A DNA stretch of 19,637 nt from NCBI GenBank assembly GCA_030607345.1, contig JAUWKC010000003.1, forward strand, positions 1 through 19,637, in the 5' to 3' direction. Numbering within the stretch: position 1 is the first letter of the stretch; each line of letters begins with the position of its first letter. A model generated the notes under the pieces. The model was given only the letters and a program-made list of their open reading frames with translations. It was not told where the DNA came from and made no database searches. Positions 8,289 through 16,098 of the stretch are shown here, piece after piece. Made by a program: the position numbers and the translations under genes. This stretch comes from Planctomycetota bacterium (GTDB taxonomy: Bacteria > Planctomycetota > Phycisphaerae > Sedimentisphaerales > SG8-4).

Positions 8289-9229
8289 AACCTGACGATG
8301 GTTATGTCGCTTATATCGTGAACCCAAAGTCCGGCGCCAGCAGCAGCAAATTCATCGGCTGGCAGTTTAAGGACTACCTCGCAGCCAGGGGCTTTGACGT
8401 CCGGGTCAGCCTGACCAATTCGCTGGAGCACGCCTGTGAGCTGGCAACCGACGCGGCGGTGGACTACCATTGCGCCCTGGTGGTTGCAGTTGGCGGCGAC
8501 GGTACTGTCAGGGAAATCGCACACGGCCTTGAAGGAAGCGACAAGCCTTTGCTCATAGTGCCGTGCGGAACCGAGAATCTGCTTGCAAACGAGCTGGGTT
8601 TTGACGAAAGAATCCAAACCATAATAAACACTTTCCAGGCCGGCCATATCCGACCTCTGGACTTGGGAAGCGCAAACGGAAAGTGCTTTACCTCGATTGC
8701 TGGTTTCGGCTTCGATGGGCAGGTGGTCAGGCGGGTGGCCCGGCAACGCAAAGGCCATATTAACCATCTGGACTACTTCTGGCCTATCTGGCGAACCTTC
8801 TGGAGTTACCGATTCGACCCGATGAGAGTCGAAGTGGACGGCCAGGAGGTTTTCGACGGTCGAGGCTTGGTCTTTGTCGGAAATATCTCGCGATATGCCG
8901 TGGGTCTCCAGATATTACACGATGCTGATTTCAGCGACGGCCTGCTGGACGTCTGCATATACAACTGTGTTTCCCAGGTTCGCCTGTTGAAGCATTCTTT
9001 GATGACCGCTTTCAAACAGCACACTTACGGCTCGGATGTCATATATCGCCAGGGCAGGGATATTCTTGTCAGTTCGGATTGTGCTGATATACCAACTGAA
9101 ATCGACGGCGACCCAGGTCCGGCGCTGCCGGTGCATATAAAGGTTATACCGCAGGCAGTGAATTGTCTTGTGCCCGAAGGCGCCAAACCGGCCGGCATAA
9201 GAACGAGGATTGTCCGGGCACTCGGATAA
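8285..9229 (+). CDS. Diacylglycerol kinase family lipid kinase
   Basis: A 314-residue protein of the DAGK/YegS/sphingosine-kinase fold. The N-terminal catalytic domain has the NPKSG entry (13-17) and the nucleotide-binding GGDGT motif (70-74), followed by [11 protein letters not shown] (95-105), equivalent to the GT-N-x-A motif of the family. The C-terminal beta-sandwich domain includes the AGFGFDG turn and ends with the EIDGDPG signature. The family phosphorylates diacylglycerol or related lipids with ATP at the membrane, feeding phosphatidate back to phospholipid synthesis; the exact lipid is unknown. Translation starts at a GTG at 8285 that overlaps the CYTH stop as GTGA, indicating coupled translation. 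A decayed radical SAM gene lies directly behind it. Confidence 0.9.
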   Translation: MKPDDGYVAYIVNPKSGASSSKFIGWQFKDYLAARGFDVRVSLTNSLEHACELATDAAVDYHCALVVAVGGDGTVREIAHGLEGSDKPLLIVPCGTENLLANELGFDERIQTIINTFQAGHIRPLDLGSANGKCFTSIAGFGFDGQVVRRVARQRKGHINHLDYFWPIWRTFWSYRFDPMRVEVDGQEVFDGRGLVFVGNISRYAVGLQILHDADFSDGLLDVCIYNCVSQVRLLKHSLMTAFKQHTYGSDVIYRQGRDILVSSDCADIPTEIDGDPGPALPVHIKVIPQAVNCLVPEGAKPAGIRTRIVRALG

Positions 9230-9248
9230 AAGCAATATTATTGGTTAC

Positions 9249-9760
9249 ATAACGACGGCTCAACGGAAACAATACTTTCACGGCCCCGTGCCTTCGAGAA
9301 TGCTCGGCCTGAGCCTCGGACTCGACATCGTACCATTCAAGGTCTGTACGCCCCGACTGTGCCAAGGCCGACCTTATCCTGCCTTGCCTCGATGCCGGTG
9401 ACGAAGAGACCTTTTGCAAAGTGAATCGCCCGCATCAGGATATCAGTGTTGAAAAGCTCATTACTGGCCTGTGCGAGTTCAGAAACGAATACGCCGGACA
9501 AATCCGGCCTGACAGAGTGCAGCTCAATACTGCCGTTCGACCGGGCAGTCCAACACATACTATGCACAGCCGAAAACCTTCTATCAATGCTGAAACGCAG
9601 GCCGTGCGCCTTCAATCACATTTGCCTGGGGCTGAACATCGCCCGAAACGAAGACCGCAAATACCTCCGACAGTTGCAACAGCACGCCCTTAACGATTCA
9701 GTTGAGAGAGACGGTGCAACCTTTTTTATGGCAGCCAGGCCCCCCAAGTCCCGACGATAG
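9249..9760 (+). pseudogene. Decayed radical SAM protein gene (COG0731-like), three frames, cluster motif deleted
   Basis: Three fragments in order, each in a different frame, match one radical SAM family. Fragment 1 (about 9249-9345) reads [25 protein letters not shown], the N-terminal signature of that family. Fragment 2 (about 9358-9560) reads [18 protein letters not shown], then NRPHQDISVEKLI and finally RPDRVQLNTAVRP. Fragment 3 (about 9560-9760) reads LLSMLKRRPC, then ARNEDRKYLRQL and VERDGATFF, like the family's C-terminal winged-helix-like end. The part between fragments 1 and 2, normally some 80-90 residues, is gone and with it the CxxxCxxC motif that binds the 4Fe-4S cluster. A second block of about 30 residues is missing inside fragment 2. 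An ATA at 9249 sits where an ATG would be expected. The remnant cannot make a working enzyme. Confidence 0.75.
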
Positions 9761-10041
9761 GCCGCAGCACAAGGTTATAGTTATTCTACCTGCGGGCTTA
9801 ATTCGGCACATTTCTCCCAATCAATTTGTAAAGCTGCCCGTCGTATTGGCCGATAAAAAGTTGTGGGCAACCCATTGGGTGTCCGCTTGGGGTATGTTTT
9901 GTGTACGGATGGCAGAAAACAAAGTTTGAACTTAAGTCGGTGGTTTTTCGACCGATAAACGAAGTAAAGATGTTCTTGAGGAAACCGGTCGGGGCAGGAT
10001 TTTCCTGTTCGACTCTAAGTTAAAGATTAGCTCGGACGAAA
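9761..10041. other. Gene-poor stretch between the radical SAM remnant and the small hypothetical gene
   Basis: About 280 nt with no recognised gene. A 6-bp inverted repeat CCGCAG/CTGCGG (9762-9767 and 9790-9795) is the only structure noted and is weak. No clear promoter was found for the downstream 74-residue gene. An open frame crosses much of this stretch but resembles nothing known and shows no start signal. Confidence 0.5.
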
Positions 10042-10266
10042 ATGAACAAGACCAAACGGCAACTGACACTCAACAAGGGCAGGCAAAAATATATTTTTCG
10101 CTATGACGCCGGCTGCGAAGACGAGCTGCTGGATACACTGATTGAGCAGGCGCAAAACAGCCAATCCGACTTTGACTGGTTCGATGCTGCCGTACTGAGC
10201 TTCAAATTGACACAGGCGCTTATCAGCCAGGCCGATGAGCTGTTGCACGAAAACGTTTGGGACTGA
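10042..10266 (+). CDS. Small acidic hypothetical protein (74 aa) preceding the recombinase
   Basis: A 74-residue protein starting at the ATG at 10042 and ending at TGA 10264-10266. The first 20 residues are basic (KTKRQLTLNKGRQK), then come YIFRYDAG and an acidic stretch, followed by SDFDWFDAAVLSFKL, which has the aromatic/acidic look of a conserved motif. No signal peptide, membrane segment or metal-binding cluster is visible. I recall similar short proteins in planctomycete genomes but cannot name a family. It lies 81 nt upstream of the Xer recombinase gene on the same strand with a hairpin between, so co-transcription is plausible. Function unknown. Confidence 0.6.
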   Translation: MNKTKRQLTLNKGRQKYIFRYDAGCEDELLDTLIEQAQNSQSDFDWFDAAVLSFKLTQALISQADELLHENVWD

Positions 10267-10300
10267 CTAAAATAATAAGATTGCTGGATTGCTATTTTAG
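10267..10300 (+). repeat. Inverted repeat between the small gene and the recombinase gene
   Basis: CTAAAATA at 10267-10274 is the exact reverse complement of TATTTTAG at 10293-10300, with an 18-nt loop. It begins directly after the TGA of the small gene. The stem is AT-rich and no U-run follows, so it may be a processing or stability hairpin rather than a terminator. Confidence 0.35.
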
Positions 10301-10347
10301 AACCTTGTAGATAACTTTCGAGTGTGAATAATTTAGGCGGGTAAATC

Positions 10348-11388
10348 ATGGGAAAAAGTGCTGTCTGTGAAGAATTCATTAACTACTTGAAATTCGAAAA
10401 GCGGTTCTCGGAATACACTGCTAAATGTTACGGTGCGGACCTGGGTCAGTTCGAAGAGTTCCTGAGCTGGCGGGCCGAGCAAAGGTCGCCTACTGCCGAA
10501 GTCATCTCGCCGGAGGACCACCACGAAGCCGCCGATACTGTCGTGGCAGTCAAGACCGACGTGCGCAAGCAATCCGGTGTGACTATCGACCATCTTCTTC
10601 TTACCACGGCAACAGATGATGTCAGAGCGTACCTGGCTTTCCTCAATCAGAAGGACTACTCCAAGTCAACAATAGCCCGCAAGCTCGCGACCCTGCGAAG
10701 TTTTTACAAGTTCCTGGTCAAAAGAGGGCGGGTCGGCTCCAATCCAGTCACCCCCGTCAGGACGCCAAAGCAGGAAAAGAGACTGCCTCGCTTCCTCGAA
10801 TACGAAGAGGTAAAGAGACTGCTTGAGACACCGCCGCTGCAGAACTGGCTCGGCGCCAGGGACAGGGCCATTCTCGAAACACTCTACAGCACCGGTATAA
10901 GGGTCAGTGAGCTCGTGGGCCTGAATATGGACGACGTTGATTTTCTTGGAGAGGTAGTCCACATCAGGGGCAAAGGTAAAAAGGAAAGAATCACCCCCAT
11001 CAGCTCCTCGGCGCTCCAGGCTATCCAGCATTATATGGAGTTCAGAAACAAAAGGGCCCAGAGCAATGCGAACTTCGACTCGAAGGTCCTGTTTGTTAAC
11101 AAGCACGGCGGACGCCTCAGCACCAGGAGCGTACGCAGGAAGATGGACAAGTACCTCAAAATGGCAGGCCTCGACCCGGCCGTCAGCCCACATACGCTCC
11201 GCCACAGCTTCGCGACCCATATGCTCAACAACGGCGCCGACCTGCGCAGCGTTCAGGAGCTGCTCGGCCATCAGTCACTGTCCACTACCCAGATTTACAC
11301 ACACCTCAGCACCACAAAGCTCAAAGAGGTTTACCAGAACGCCCACCCGAGAGAAGAAGACCCGAACGAGCAGGGCGGCCAGTGGTAA
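10348..11388 (+). CDS. Tyrosine recombinase, XerC/XerD family
   Basis: A site-specific tyrosine recombinase of 346 residues. The N-terminal SAM-like core-binding domain (about 1-125) is followed by the catalytic domain. All catalytic residues are visible: R185 in STGIRVSEL, K209 in RGKGKKER, H282 and R285 in HTLRHSFATH, H308 in LLGHQS, and the nucleophile Y317 in TTQIYTH. XerC and XerD resolve chromosome dimers at dif by strand exchange. The protein is about 45 residues longer than typical Xer enzymes because of an extra segment at roughly 42-86, rich in acidic and polar residues, inside the N-terminal domain. It could be XerC, XerD or a single-Xer system; integron- or phage-type integrase is less likely because no attachment site, cassette or phage gene is nearby. 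A strong terminator follows. Confidence 0.9.
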   Translation: MGKSAVCEEFINYLKFEKRFSEYTAKCYGADLGQFEEFLSWRAEQRSPTAEVISPEDHHEAADTVVAVKTDVRKQSGVTIDHLLLTTATDDVRAYLAFLNQKDYSKSTIARKLATLRSFYKFLVKRGRVGSNPVTPVRTPKQEKRLPRFLEYEEVKRLLETPPLQNWLGARDRAILETLYSTGIRVSELVGLNMDDVDFLGEVVHIRGKGKKERITPISSSALQAIQHYMEFRNKRAQSNANFDSKVLFVNKHGGRLSTRSVRRKMDKYLKMAGLDPAVSPHTLRHSFATHMLNNGADLRSVQELLGHQSLSTTQIYTHLSTTKLKEVYQNAHPREEDPNEQGGQW

Positions 11389-11411
11389 CAGCCCGCAGCA
11401 ACACGCAAGTC

Positions 11412-11443
11412 AAAAAAGCCGGAGTACGCTCCGGCTTTTTTTT
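11412..11443. terminator. Bidirectional Rho-independent terminator
   Basis: GCCGGAG at 11418-11424 and CTCCGGC at 11429-11435 form a perfect 7-bp stem around a TACG loop. Six A residues precede it and eight T residues follow, so it works for the recombinase gene on the plus strand and for the PEP-CTERM gene on the minus strand, which converge here. UNCG-like loop and U-run make this a very confident call. Confidence 0.92.
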
Positions 11444-11487
11444 GTACTCAACGCCGTAACTCTTTGCAAGCCCCAAACAGGCCAAAG

Positions 11488-12132
11488 CTAACCTCTGCGT
11501 CTTATTCGCAACAGGGCCAGTGCCCCCAGGCCGAGCAGTAAAACCGTCGCCGGCTCAGGAATAAGCCAGACTGAAGTCACATCCGCAGTTACCATTGTAT
11601 CGCCCTTAGGGCCGAGTTCTATCCGCAAACCCCAGTCATACTCCCAGTCTTCAAGAATCGGCGGGCCCAACGGCAGCGCATCGCTCGAAAGGGCCATCCC
11701 GGAATAATCGTCAAGCTGCCATGAGATGTGGTCGACGGGGACTCCATTTGAAAGCGGCAGATTGTTGTAGCTAACCAGTACATGCCCATCCCACGTACCA
11801 TTGCCAACGTTGATGAAGAACTCAGTATGATCGGGATCTGTTTGGAAAACATATGGCCCTGCGGTCAGTTCGAACCCGTAGGGCGCATTGTAGTGCCAGT
11901 ACAAACCTGCACTCTCTGACGGATTACCATCAGGCGTGTCGGAATCATAGGTGTAAGTGCCCGTAATCGGGTCTCCAATGTTCAAGAGACCTTCCACCAG
12001 TAACCCCCTGTCGTCGATATGGCTCACCTCCGCGTTAATGCCTATTATGATTAGGTCAGCTAGGCCACAGCGTGGCACTGCGCCCCAAACCAGGCAACCA
12101 ATCAGGGCCACTACGCTTAAACGCTTAATCAT
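11488..12132 (-). CDS. PEP-CTERM sorting-domain exported protein
   Basis: A 214-residue secreted protein. The N terminus is a Sec signal peptide (MIKRLSVVALIGCLVWGAV, cleavage probably near residue 25). The C terminus is a classic PEP-CTERM tag: IPEPATV, a hydrophobic helix LLLGLGALALL, then RIRRRG and the stop. Such tags are recognised by exosortase, which processes proteins for the outer surface of bacteria that make exopolysaccharide. The middle part is acidic and beta-rich, with DSDTPDGNP and no recognised enzyme motif. The ATG at 12132 has AGGAG seven bases upstream. It lies 81 nt behind the large beta-helix gene and ends in a TAG 45 nt before the shared terminator, so it is probably the last gene of that operon. 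No exosortase gene is in the window. Confidence 0.88.
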   Translation of the reverse strand: MIKRLSVVALIGCLVWGAVPRCGLADLIIIGINAEVSHIDDRGLLVEGLLNIGDPITGTYTYDSDTPDGNPSESAGLYWHYNAPYGFELTAGPYVFQTDPDHTEFFINVGNGTWDGHVLVSYNNLPLSNGVPVDHISWQLDDYSGMALSSDALPLGPPILEDWEYDWGLRIELGPKGDTMVTADVTSVWLIPEPATVLLLGLGALALLRIRRRG

Positions 12133-12139
12133 AACACAA

Positions 12140-12144
12140 CTCCT
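12140..12144 (-). promoter_or_regulatory. Ribosome binding site of the PEP-CTERM gene
   Basis: AGGAG on the minus strand, seven bases before the ATG at 12132, which confirms that start. A 6-bp hairpin CCTTCG/CGAAGG at 12162-12187 lies between this gene and the beta-helix gene without a U-run. Confidence 0.7.
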
Positions 12145-12213
12145 GTTGATTCACTATTCAACCTTCGTGTGCTCACGCAAGCGAAGGATTGTGAGTATCC
12201 AACAACGCTTCCT

Positions 12214-15200
12214 TTAATACGGACACTCTGTAACAGCATATGTGAGGTTATATCCGAGACAGTCGTCGCCTAATCCAAGCTGGCCGTTAAGGTTTCTTCC
12301 CCAGACCCAGATTTGGCCGTATTTATCTATAGCCATCGAATACTGAAAACCCGCGTCTATGTACACAATATCGCTCAAGAACGTGTTTTCGTCGATTTTG
12401 ACTTTCACGGCCTGCTCGTACCAGTCCTGAGTTGAGCCCTGTCCTATCTGGCCGTACTCATTATAGCCCCAGGCCCAGACGTAACCGTCCTTATCCAGGG
12501 CCAGCACATGATATTTCCCAGCCGATACAGCCACAATATCCTCCAAGTCGTCCCCCCCGTCCTGCTGTACCTTGAGCGGCCTCGGATGTGCATCATTGTC
12601 CGACGACCCTTGTCCAAGTTGCCCGCTATAGTTCTCTCCCCAGGCCCAGACGCAGCCTTTCTTCGTCTGGTGAGATTCTACAAATTCGCCAAGAGCAAAT
12701 GACGAACCGGACAAACCGCCACCGCAGCTTACAGCGACATCAACAATGCCTGTGAGGTAACCAGAGTTCTCGCCGACAACCAGCACCGGCAGGTCACTGT
12801 CGTCGGTGCTGTCGTTGCCCAACTGCCCGACCTCGTTGTTTCCCCAGCACCAGACGTGCCCGCCTTCTGCCAGTTTCTCGAGCCCAATCGAATGGTCCAC
12901 ACCGGCATCGACATCCACTACGTCTGCCAGATACCCCGTGCCCGCCTCATCTTTTACCTGGACCGGTTCACTCTTGTAGTAGGGTGGCGTCGGCTCGCCG
13001 ATACCCAACTGCCCATAGTTGTCCTCTGAACACTTGGTGGAGCCCCATGCCCAGGCGTCGCCGCTTTCGTCACAGGCCAGGGAGTACAGTCCCGTCCTGC
13101 CGGCGGCTACCTGGACAATGTCTTCGAGCCAATCGGAAGCTGAGCTCTGGTCTCCTTCTACAACCCGGATAGCTTCATAACTCATGGTAGTCGTCCCATC
13201 GCCCAACTGCCCATAATTGTTACAGCCCCAGGCCCAGACGTAACCCTCCTCATCCTGGGCCAGAGAATGCATGAAGCCCCCGTCGGCTTTGACAATTCTT
13301 TCCAGGTAATCTGAGCCCGTTGTCATATTGCCGTCATGCACTGCCACAAGGGAAGGACTGCCATCTGTGGTGTCACCAATCCCGAGTTGACGTGATGTGT
13401 TACCTCCGCAGGCCCAGGCAGAGCCGTCGTTTTGCAGAACGCGGCTGTGGTATTCTCCGCCGGAGACCTTCATGCCGAAATATTCGTAACAGCCCATATC
13501 CACGATTCCCGCGTCGCCGAGGCCTTCATCGTCGCTGGCGGGGTCGTCGATTATTCGTCTGTATCGGGCGATATCCGTGGTGCAGGTCATCGCATAAGTG
13601 CTGCCGGCATCGATGCAGGGACTGCCGGCGCCGGCTGGAAACGGCCCCTTTGATTTCAGCCGAAGCCCGTCGTCGAGATTGCCGAATATGCTGGCGGAAC
13701 CCCGTGGGCTGGTCGGGTCGATAAACTTCGGGTCTTCGTCGATATTGCCGCCGCCGTCGGTGCCGAAGCCGGACTCCCAGTCGTCGCTTCCCCCGCAGCC
13801 TTCAATATCGCAGAAGCTGATAAGCGGTTTTCCAAAGTAGTTTTCTATCTCGTCGTAATTAACCGAGGCCGAATTGTCCCACAAGATGCAGTTTATAAGC
13901 GTCGGGGCGCTGTCTGAGCGGTTGCTGATAGCCCCCCCGTATTTGGCCGAGTTGTTGCGGAACGTACAGTTAATGAACTTCGGCAGGGTGTTTCTGTTGA
14001 CAACGGCCCCGCCCCGGGTGGTGGCCGTGCTGTGGGTGGCGGCATTGTCGGCAAAGAGGCAGTTGCTTATGGTCAGGCCGGTGCAGTCACCCGAATTGGC
14101 CATGGCCCCGCCCACATACGAGCTTTGATTGTTATAGAAGAAGCAGTTTATTACCTCTGCGGTGCAGTTATACGCGTGAAATCCGCCGCCGTGCAGGTCG
14201 CTTTTATTGTCTTTGATGACGCAGTTACTTATCACGGGCGATGTCCCGTTGCAATATATTCCGCCGCCGTCGTAGTCGGGGCTTGAACCGTCGGCGTTGC
14301 CGCCGGCAATCGTAAAGCCGTCGAGCACCGCATTATCGGCGCCGGTTACTACATGGTAGCTCTCGTACTGGTCAGACGGAAGAACTATGTTACCGCTCAG
14401 TATCGTTTCGTAGTCTATAATGTCCCGGCTGCCGTCCGAAGCCTCGAACCCGCCGTAAACACCCACCCCCTCGACCAGTACAAACGACACCGACTCATTG
14501 TTTTCGGTGGTGGGCTTATAAGTGCCCTCGGCGACCCATATCTCATCGCCGCTGGCCAGGTTCGTGTTCTCCTCAGGGTCGAGCGCCTCTTGCAGGTCGT
14601 TGAAGGCCGAGGCCCATGTCAGTCCGTCCTCGCCCTCTTCTGCAGCGTCTTCGTCCACAAACCAAACCGTAGGTGATTCATACGCGCCGATGTCAACGTA
14701 AGCAGGGGTGCCATCGCCGTTATTCGTAGCGTTGTCGCTGTCCACCGCTTGCCTGCCGGTTATATCGCTACTTGGCCATGCAGAGCCGTTCGCCCGGTCC
14801 ACGCAGGGGCTGTAGGCCATGATTTTGAAGCCGTCGTCCCAGGTGCAGAAGATACGGTCCGGCCCGGCAGGGTCGCCGGAGTTCACGAAAGCGGGGTCGC
14901 TTCGGATATTGTCGTTGCTGGTATAGTCGTCCTGGTCTATGTCGCAATAGCTAAAAGTTGGGTCCCCATTTTCATTCTCAAATATCTGCTCATTATTAGT
15001 CGCGTCGTTGTCCCAAAAGATGCAGTTTGTTATCTCCGGAGCAGAAAAACTTGTGCACCACATACCGCCGCCGAAGGTTTCCTTGCCATAGTGTTGCGCC
15101 GAATTGCGGCTGAACGTGCAGTTGGTAATATCCGGTTTGGCGTCCGAGCCCGATACAGCCATACCACCCCCCTTATCATGAGCCCTGTTGCGAACAAAAA

Positions 15201-16086
15201 GACAGCTTTCTATTGTGGCAGAACAGTTGTCAATGTACATTCCACCGCCGTCATAAGCCCTGTTTTCGGTAAATACGCATTTCCTGACCACCGGGTCAGC
15301 TTCCGCCCCGGTGATGTACATCCCGCCGCCTGCGGCCCAACTTTCTTCGCCAATTTCGTTACGCATAATCACACAGTTAGCGATTAAGGGCAGGCAGTTG
15401 TTGATGTAGATCCCTGGACTTCCCCGCATAATCGTAAAGCCTTCGACCGTCGAGGCCGCGTCGCCTGACCCAAAATCAAGCACCGCATCTGCATATTCAC
15501 CGTCAATTATGGTCGCAGCCACCACTGCAGGGTCTGTCGGGTCCGTGCTTTTCAGCGTAATCTGCTCAGAACTGAAGTCAACTGTCTCAGGGTACCTGCC
15601 CCTGGAAACCATCACTACGTCTTGCGGACTTGTATTGTCGGGGTGGATTGCGTCACCAATCGTAGCATGCAGGCTCACCGTGGTGCCGGCGCGTACTATT
15701 TTTACATTATCGATATCGACTGAACCCGCGGCGTAATCTGAGAGACCATCGTTGTCAGTAACCTTTAGCCTGACTTGCCGGGTACCTCTCGTGGGGTATT
15801 CGTGCGTAGTGATGCCATCAAAGGCTCCGTCGGGCCAGGAGTGCGGCGTCTCGACGTAATCAGGTTCGAAAGTCCCTCCCTGGTAGTCAAAGTCCCACTC
15901 ATACTTGGTGATGTAACCGCCGCCTACGTCATAAGAAAAATGCCCGTCAAGGGTTACCGTCTCGTGCCGCAGAGCTTTGACGGGACTGACTGTCAGGTTC
16001 GCATTCGGAGGACACCCACGCGCTTTACCGGCAACAACAGCTAATACCCCTACAGCAAAAACGATAGCCCCAGATTTTACCTTCAT
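12214..16086 (-). CDS. Large secreted PKD / double beta-helix / RCC1-propeller protein
   Basis: A 1290-residue exported protein with a Sec signal peptide (about 1-24). A PKD-like Ig domain follows (about 30-128; YEWDFDYQG and VRLKVTDNDG are its hallmarks). Two right-handed parallel beta-helix modules come next, about 130-470 and 474-870, each with rungs of the GGGMYI / NCxFxxN type and each ending in a 'DDG... SPC-D ... D-G-YE' closing block. The second opens with WFVDEDAAEEG and TWASAFNDLQEAL, a linker common in planctomycete surface proteins. The C-terminal 872-1290 are seven RCC1 repeats (WAWG-NxxGQLG), enough for one complete seven-bladed propeller. It ends right after the seventh blade with no PEP-CTERM or other anchor. 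GGGAG seven bases before the ATG overlaps the TPR stop, showing close coupling. A binding or adhesion role, or polysaccharide contact, is inference; no catalytic residues are evident. Confidence 0.88.
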   Translation of the reverse strand: MKVKSGAIVFAVGVLAVVAGKARGCPPNANLTVSPVKALRHETVTLDGHFSYDVGGGYITKYEWDFDYQGGTFEPDYVETPHSWPDGAFDGITTHEYPTRGTRQVRLKVTDNDGLSDYAAGSVDIDNVKIVRAGTTVSLHATIGDAIHPDNTSPQDVVMVSRGRYPETVDFSSEQITLKSTDPTDPAVVAATIIDGEYADAVLDFGSGDAASTVEGFTIMRGSPGIYINNCLPLIANCVIMRNEIGEESWAAGGGMYITGAEADPVVRKCVFTENRAYDGGGMYIDNCSATIESCLFVRNRAHDKGGGMAVSGSDAKPDITNCTFSRNSAQHYGKETFGGGMWCTSFSAPEITNCIFWDNDATNNEQIFENENGDPTFSYCDIDQDDYTSNDNIRSDPAFVNSGDPAGPDRIFCTWDDGFKIMAYSPCVDRANGSAWPSSDITGRQAVDSDNATNNGDGTPAYVDIGAYESPTVWFVDEDAAEEGEDGLTWASAFNDLQEALDPEENTNLASGDEIWVAEGTYKPTTENNESVSFVLVEGVGVYGGFEASDGSRDIIDYETILSGNIVLPSDQYESYHVVTGADNAVLDGFTIAGGNADGSSPDYDGGGIYCNGTSPVISNCVIKDNKSDLHGGGFHAYNCTAEVINCFFYNNQSSYVGGAMANSGDCTGLTISNCLFADNAATHSTATTRGGAVVNRNTLPKFINCTFRNNSAKYGGAISNRSDSAPTLINCILWDNSASVNYDEIENYFGKPLISFCDIEGCGGSDDWESGFGTDGGGNIDEDPKFIDPTSPRGSASIFGNLDDGLRLKSKGPFPAGAGSPCIDAGSTYAMTCTTDIARYRRIIDDPASDDEGLGDAGIVDMGCYEYFGMKVSGGEYHSRVLQNDGSAWACGGNTSRQLGIGDTTDGSPSLVAVHDGNMTTGSDYLERIVKADGGFMHSLAQDEEGYVWAWGCNNYGQLGDGTTTMSYEAIRVVEGDQSSASDWLEDIVQVAAGRTGLYSLACDESGDAWAWGSTKCSEDNYGQLGIGEPTPPYYKSEPVQVKDEAGTGYLADVVDVDAGVDHSIGLEKLAEGGHVWCWGNNEVGQLGNDSTDDSDLPVLVVGENSGYLTGIVDVAVSCGGGLSGSSFALGEFVESHQTKKGCVWAWGENYSGQLGQGSSDNDAHPRPLKVQQDGGDDLEDIVAVSAGKYHVLALDKDGYVWAWGYNEYGQIGQGSTQDWYEQAVKVKIDENTFLSDIVYIDAGFQYSMAIDKYGQIWVWGRNLNGQLGLGDDCLGYNLTYAVTECPY
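12217..13473 (-). repeat. Seven tandem RCC1 repeats within the secreted protein
   Basis: Repeats start about every 55-70 residues, each with a W-x-W-G or similar core and a GQLG/GQIG turn (the first is ACGGNTSRQLG). Similarity extends to DNA: the 14-mer CCCCAGGCCCAGAC occurs exactly at 12467-12480, 12638-12651 and 13226-13239 on the plus strand. Seven is the number of blades in the RCC1 fold. Confidence 0.85.
13477..15699 (-). repeat. Two homologous beta-helix modules within the secreted protein
   Basis: Module 1 (about 14677-15699) and module 2 (about 13477-14667) share their order of parts: rungs with GGGMY or GGGIY, a CIFWDN / CILWDN rung, then YCDI or FCDI, DPAF or DPKF, DDGF or DDGL, and SPCVD or SPCID. 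This suggests an internal duplication of an ancestral module that has since diverged. Confidence 0.6.
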
Positions 16087-16093
16087 CCTTTTT

Positions 16094-16098
16094 CTCCC
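16094..16098 (-). promoter_or_regulatory. Ribosome binding site of the beta-helix gene
   Basis: GGGAG on the minus strand shares a base with the TAG stop of the TPR gene (16100-16098) and lies seven bases before the ATG at 16086. The 11-nt gene spacing supports one transcript and coupled translation. Confidence 0.7.

Noticed and set aside
9762..9795. CCGCAG/CTGCGG inverted repeat behind the radical SAM remnant
   Set aside because: Six pairs around a 22-nt loop with no U-run is within chance expectation.
9702..9929. 75-codon open frame behind the radical SAM remnant
   Set aside because: No start signal or family resemblance, and it overlaps the end of the remnant in another frame.
12162..12187. 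CCTTCG/CGAAGG hairpin as a terminator between the beta-helix and PEP-CTERM genes
   Set aside because: Six-pair stem with a long loop and no U-run on the minus strand; at most a processing or stability element.
12217..13473. CRISPR-like array from the repeated CCCCAGGCCCAGAC
   Set aside because: The repeats are codons of RCC1 blades in one open frame, with uneven spacing and divergent copies.
16009..16020. Lipoprotein lipobox at Cys25 of the beta-helix protein
   Set aside because: The residues before the Cys are ARG, without the Leu at -3 that a lipobox needs; ordinary signal peptidase cleavage is more likely.
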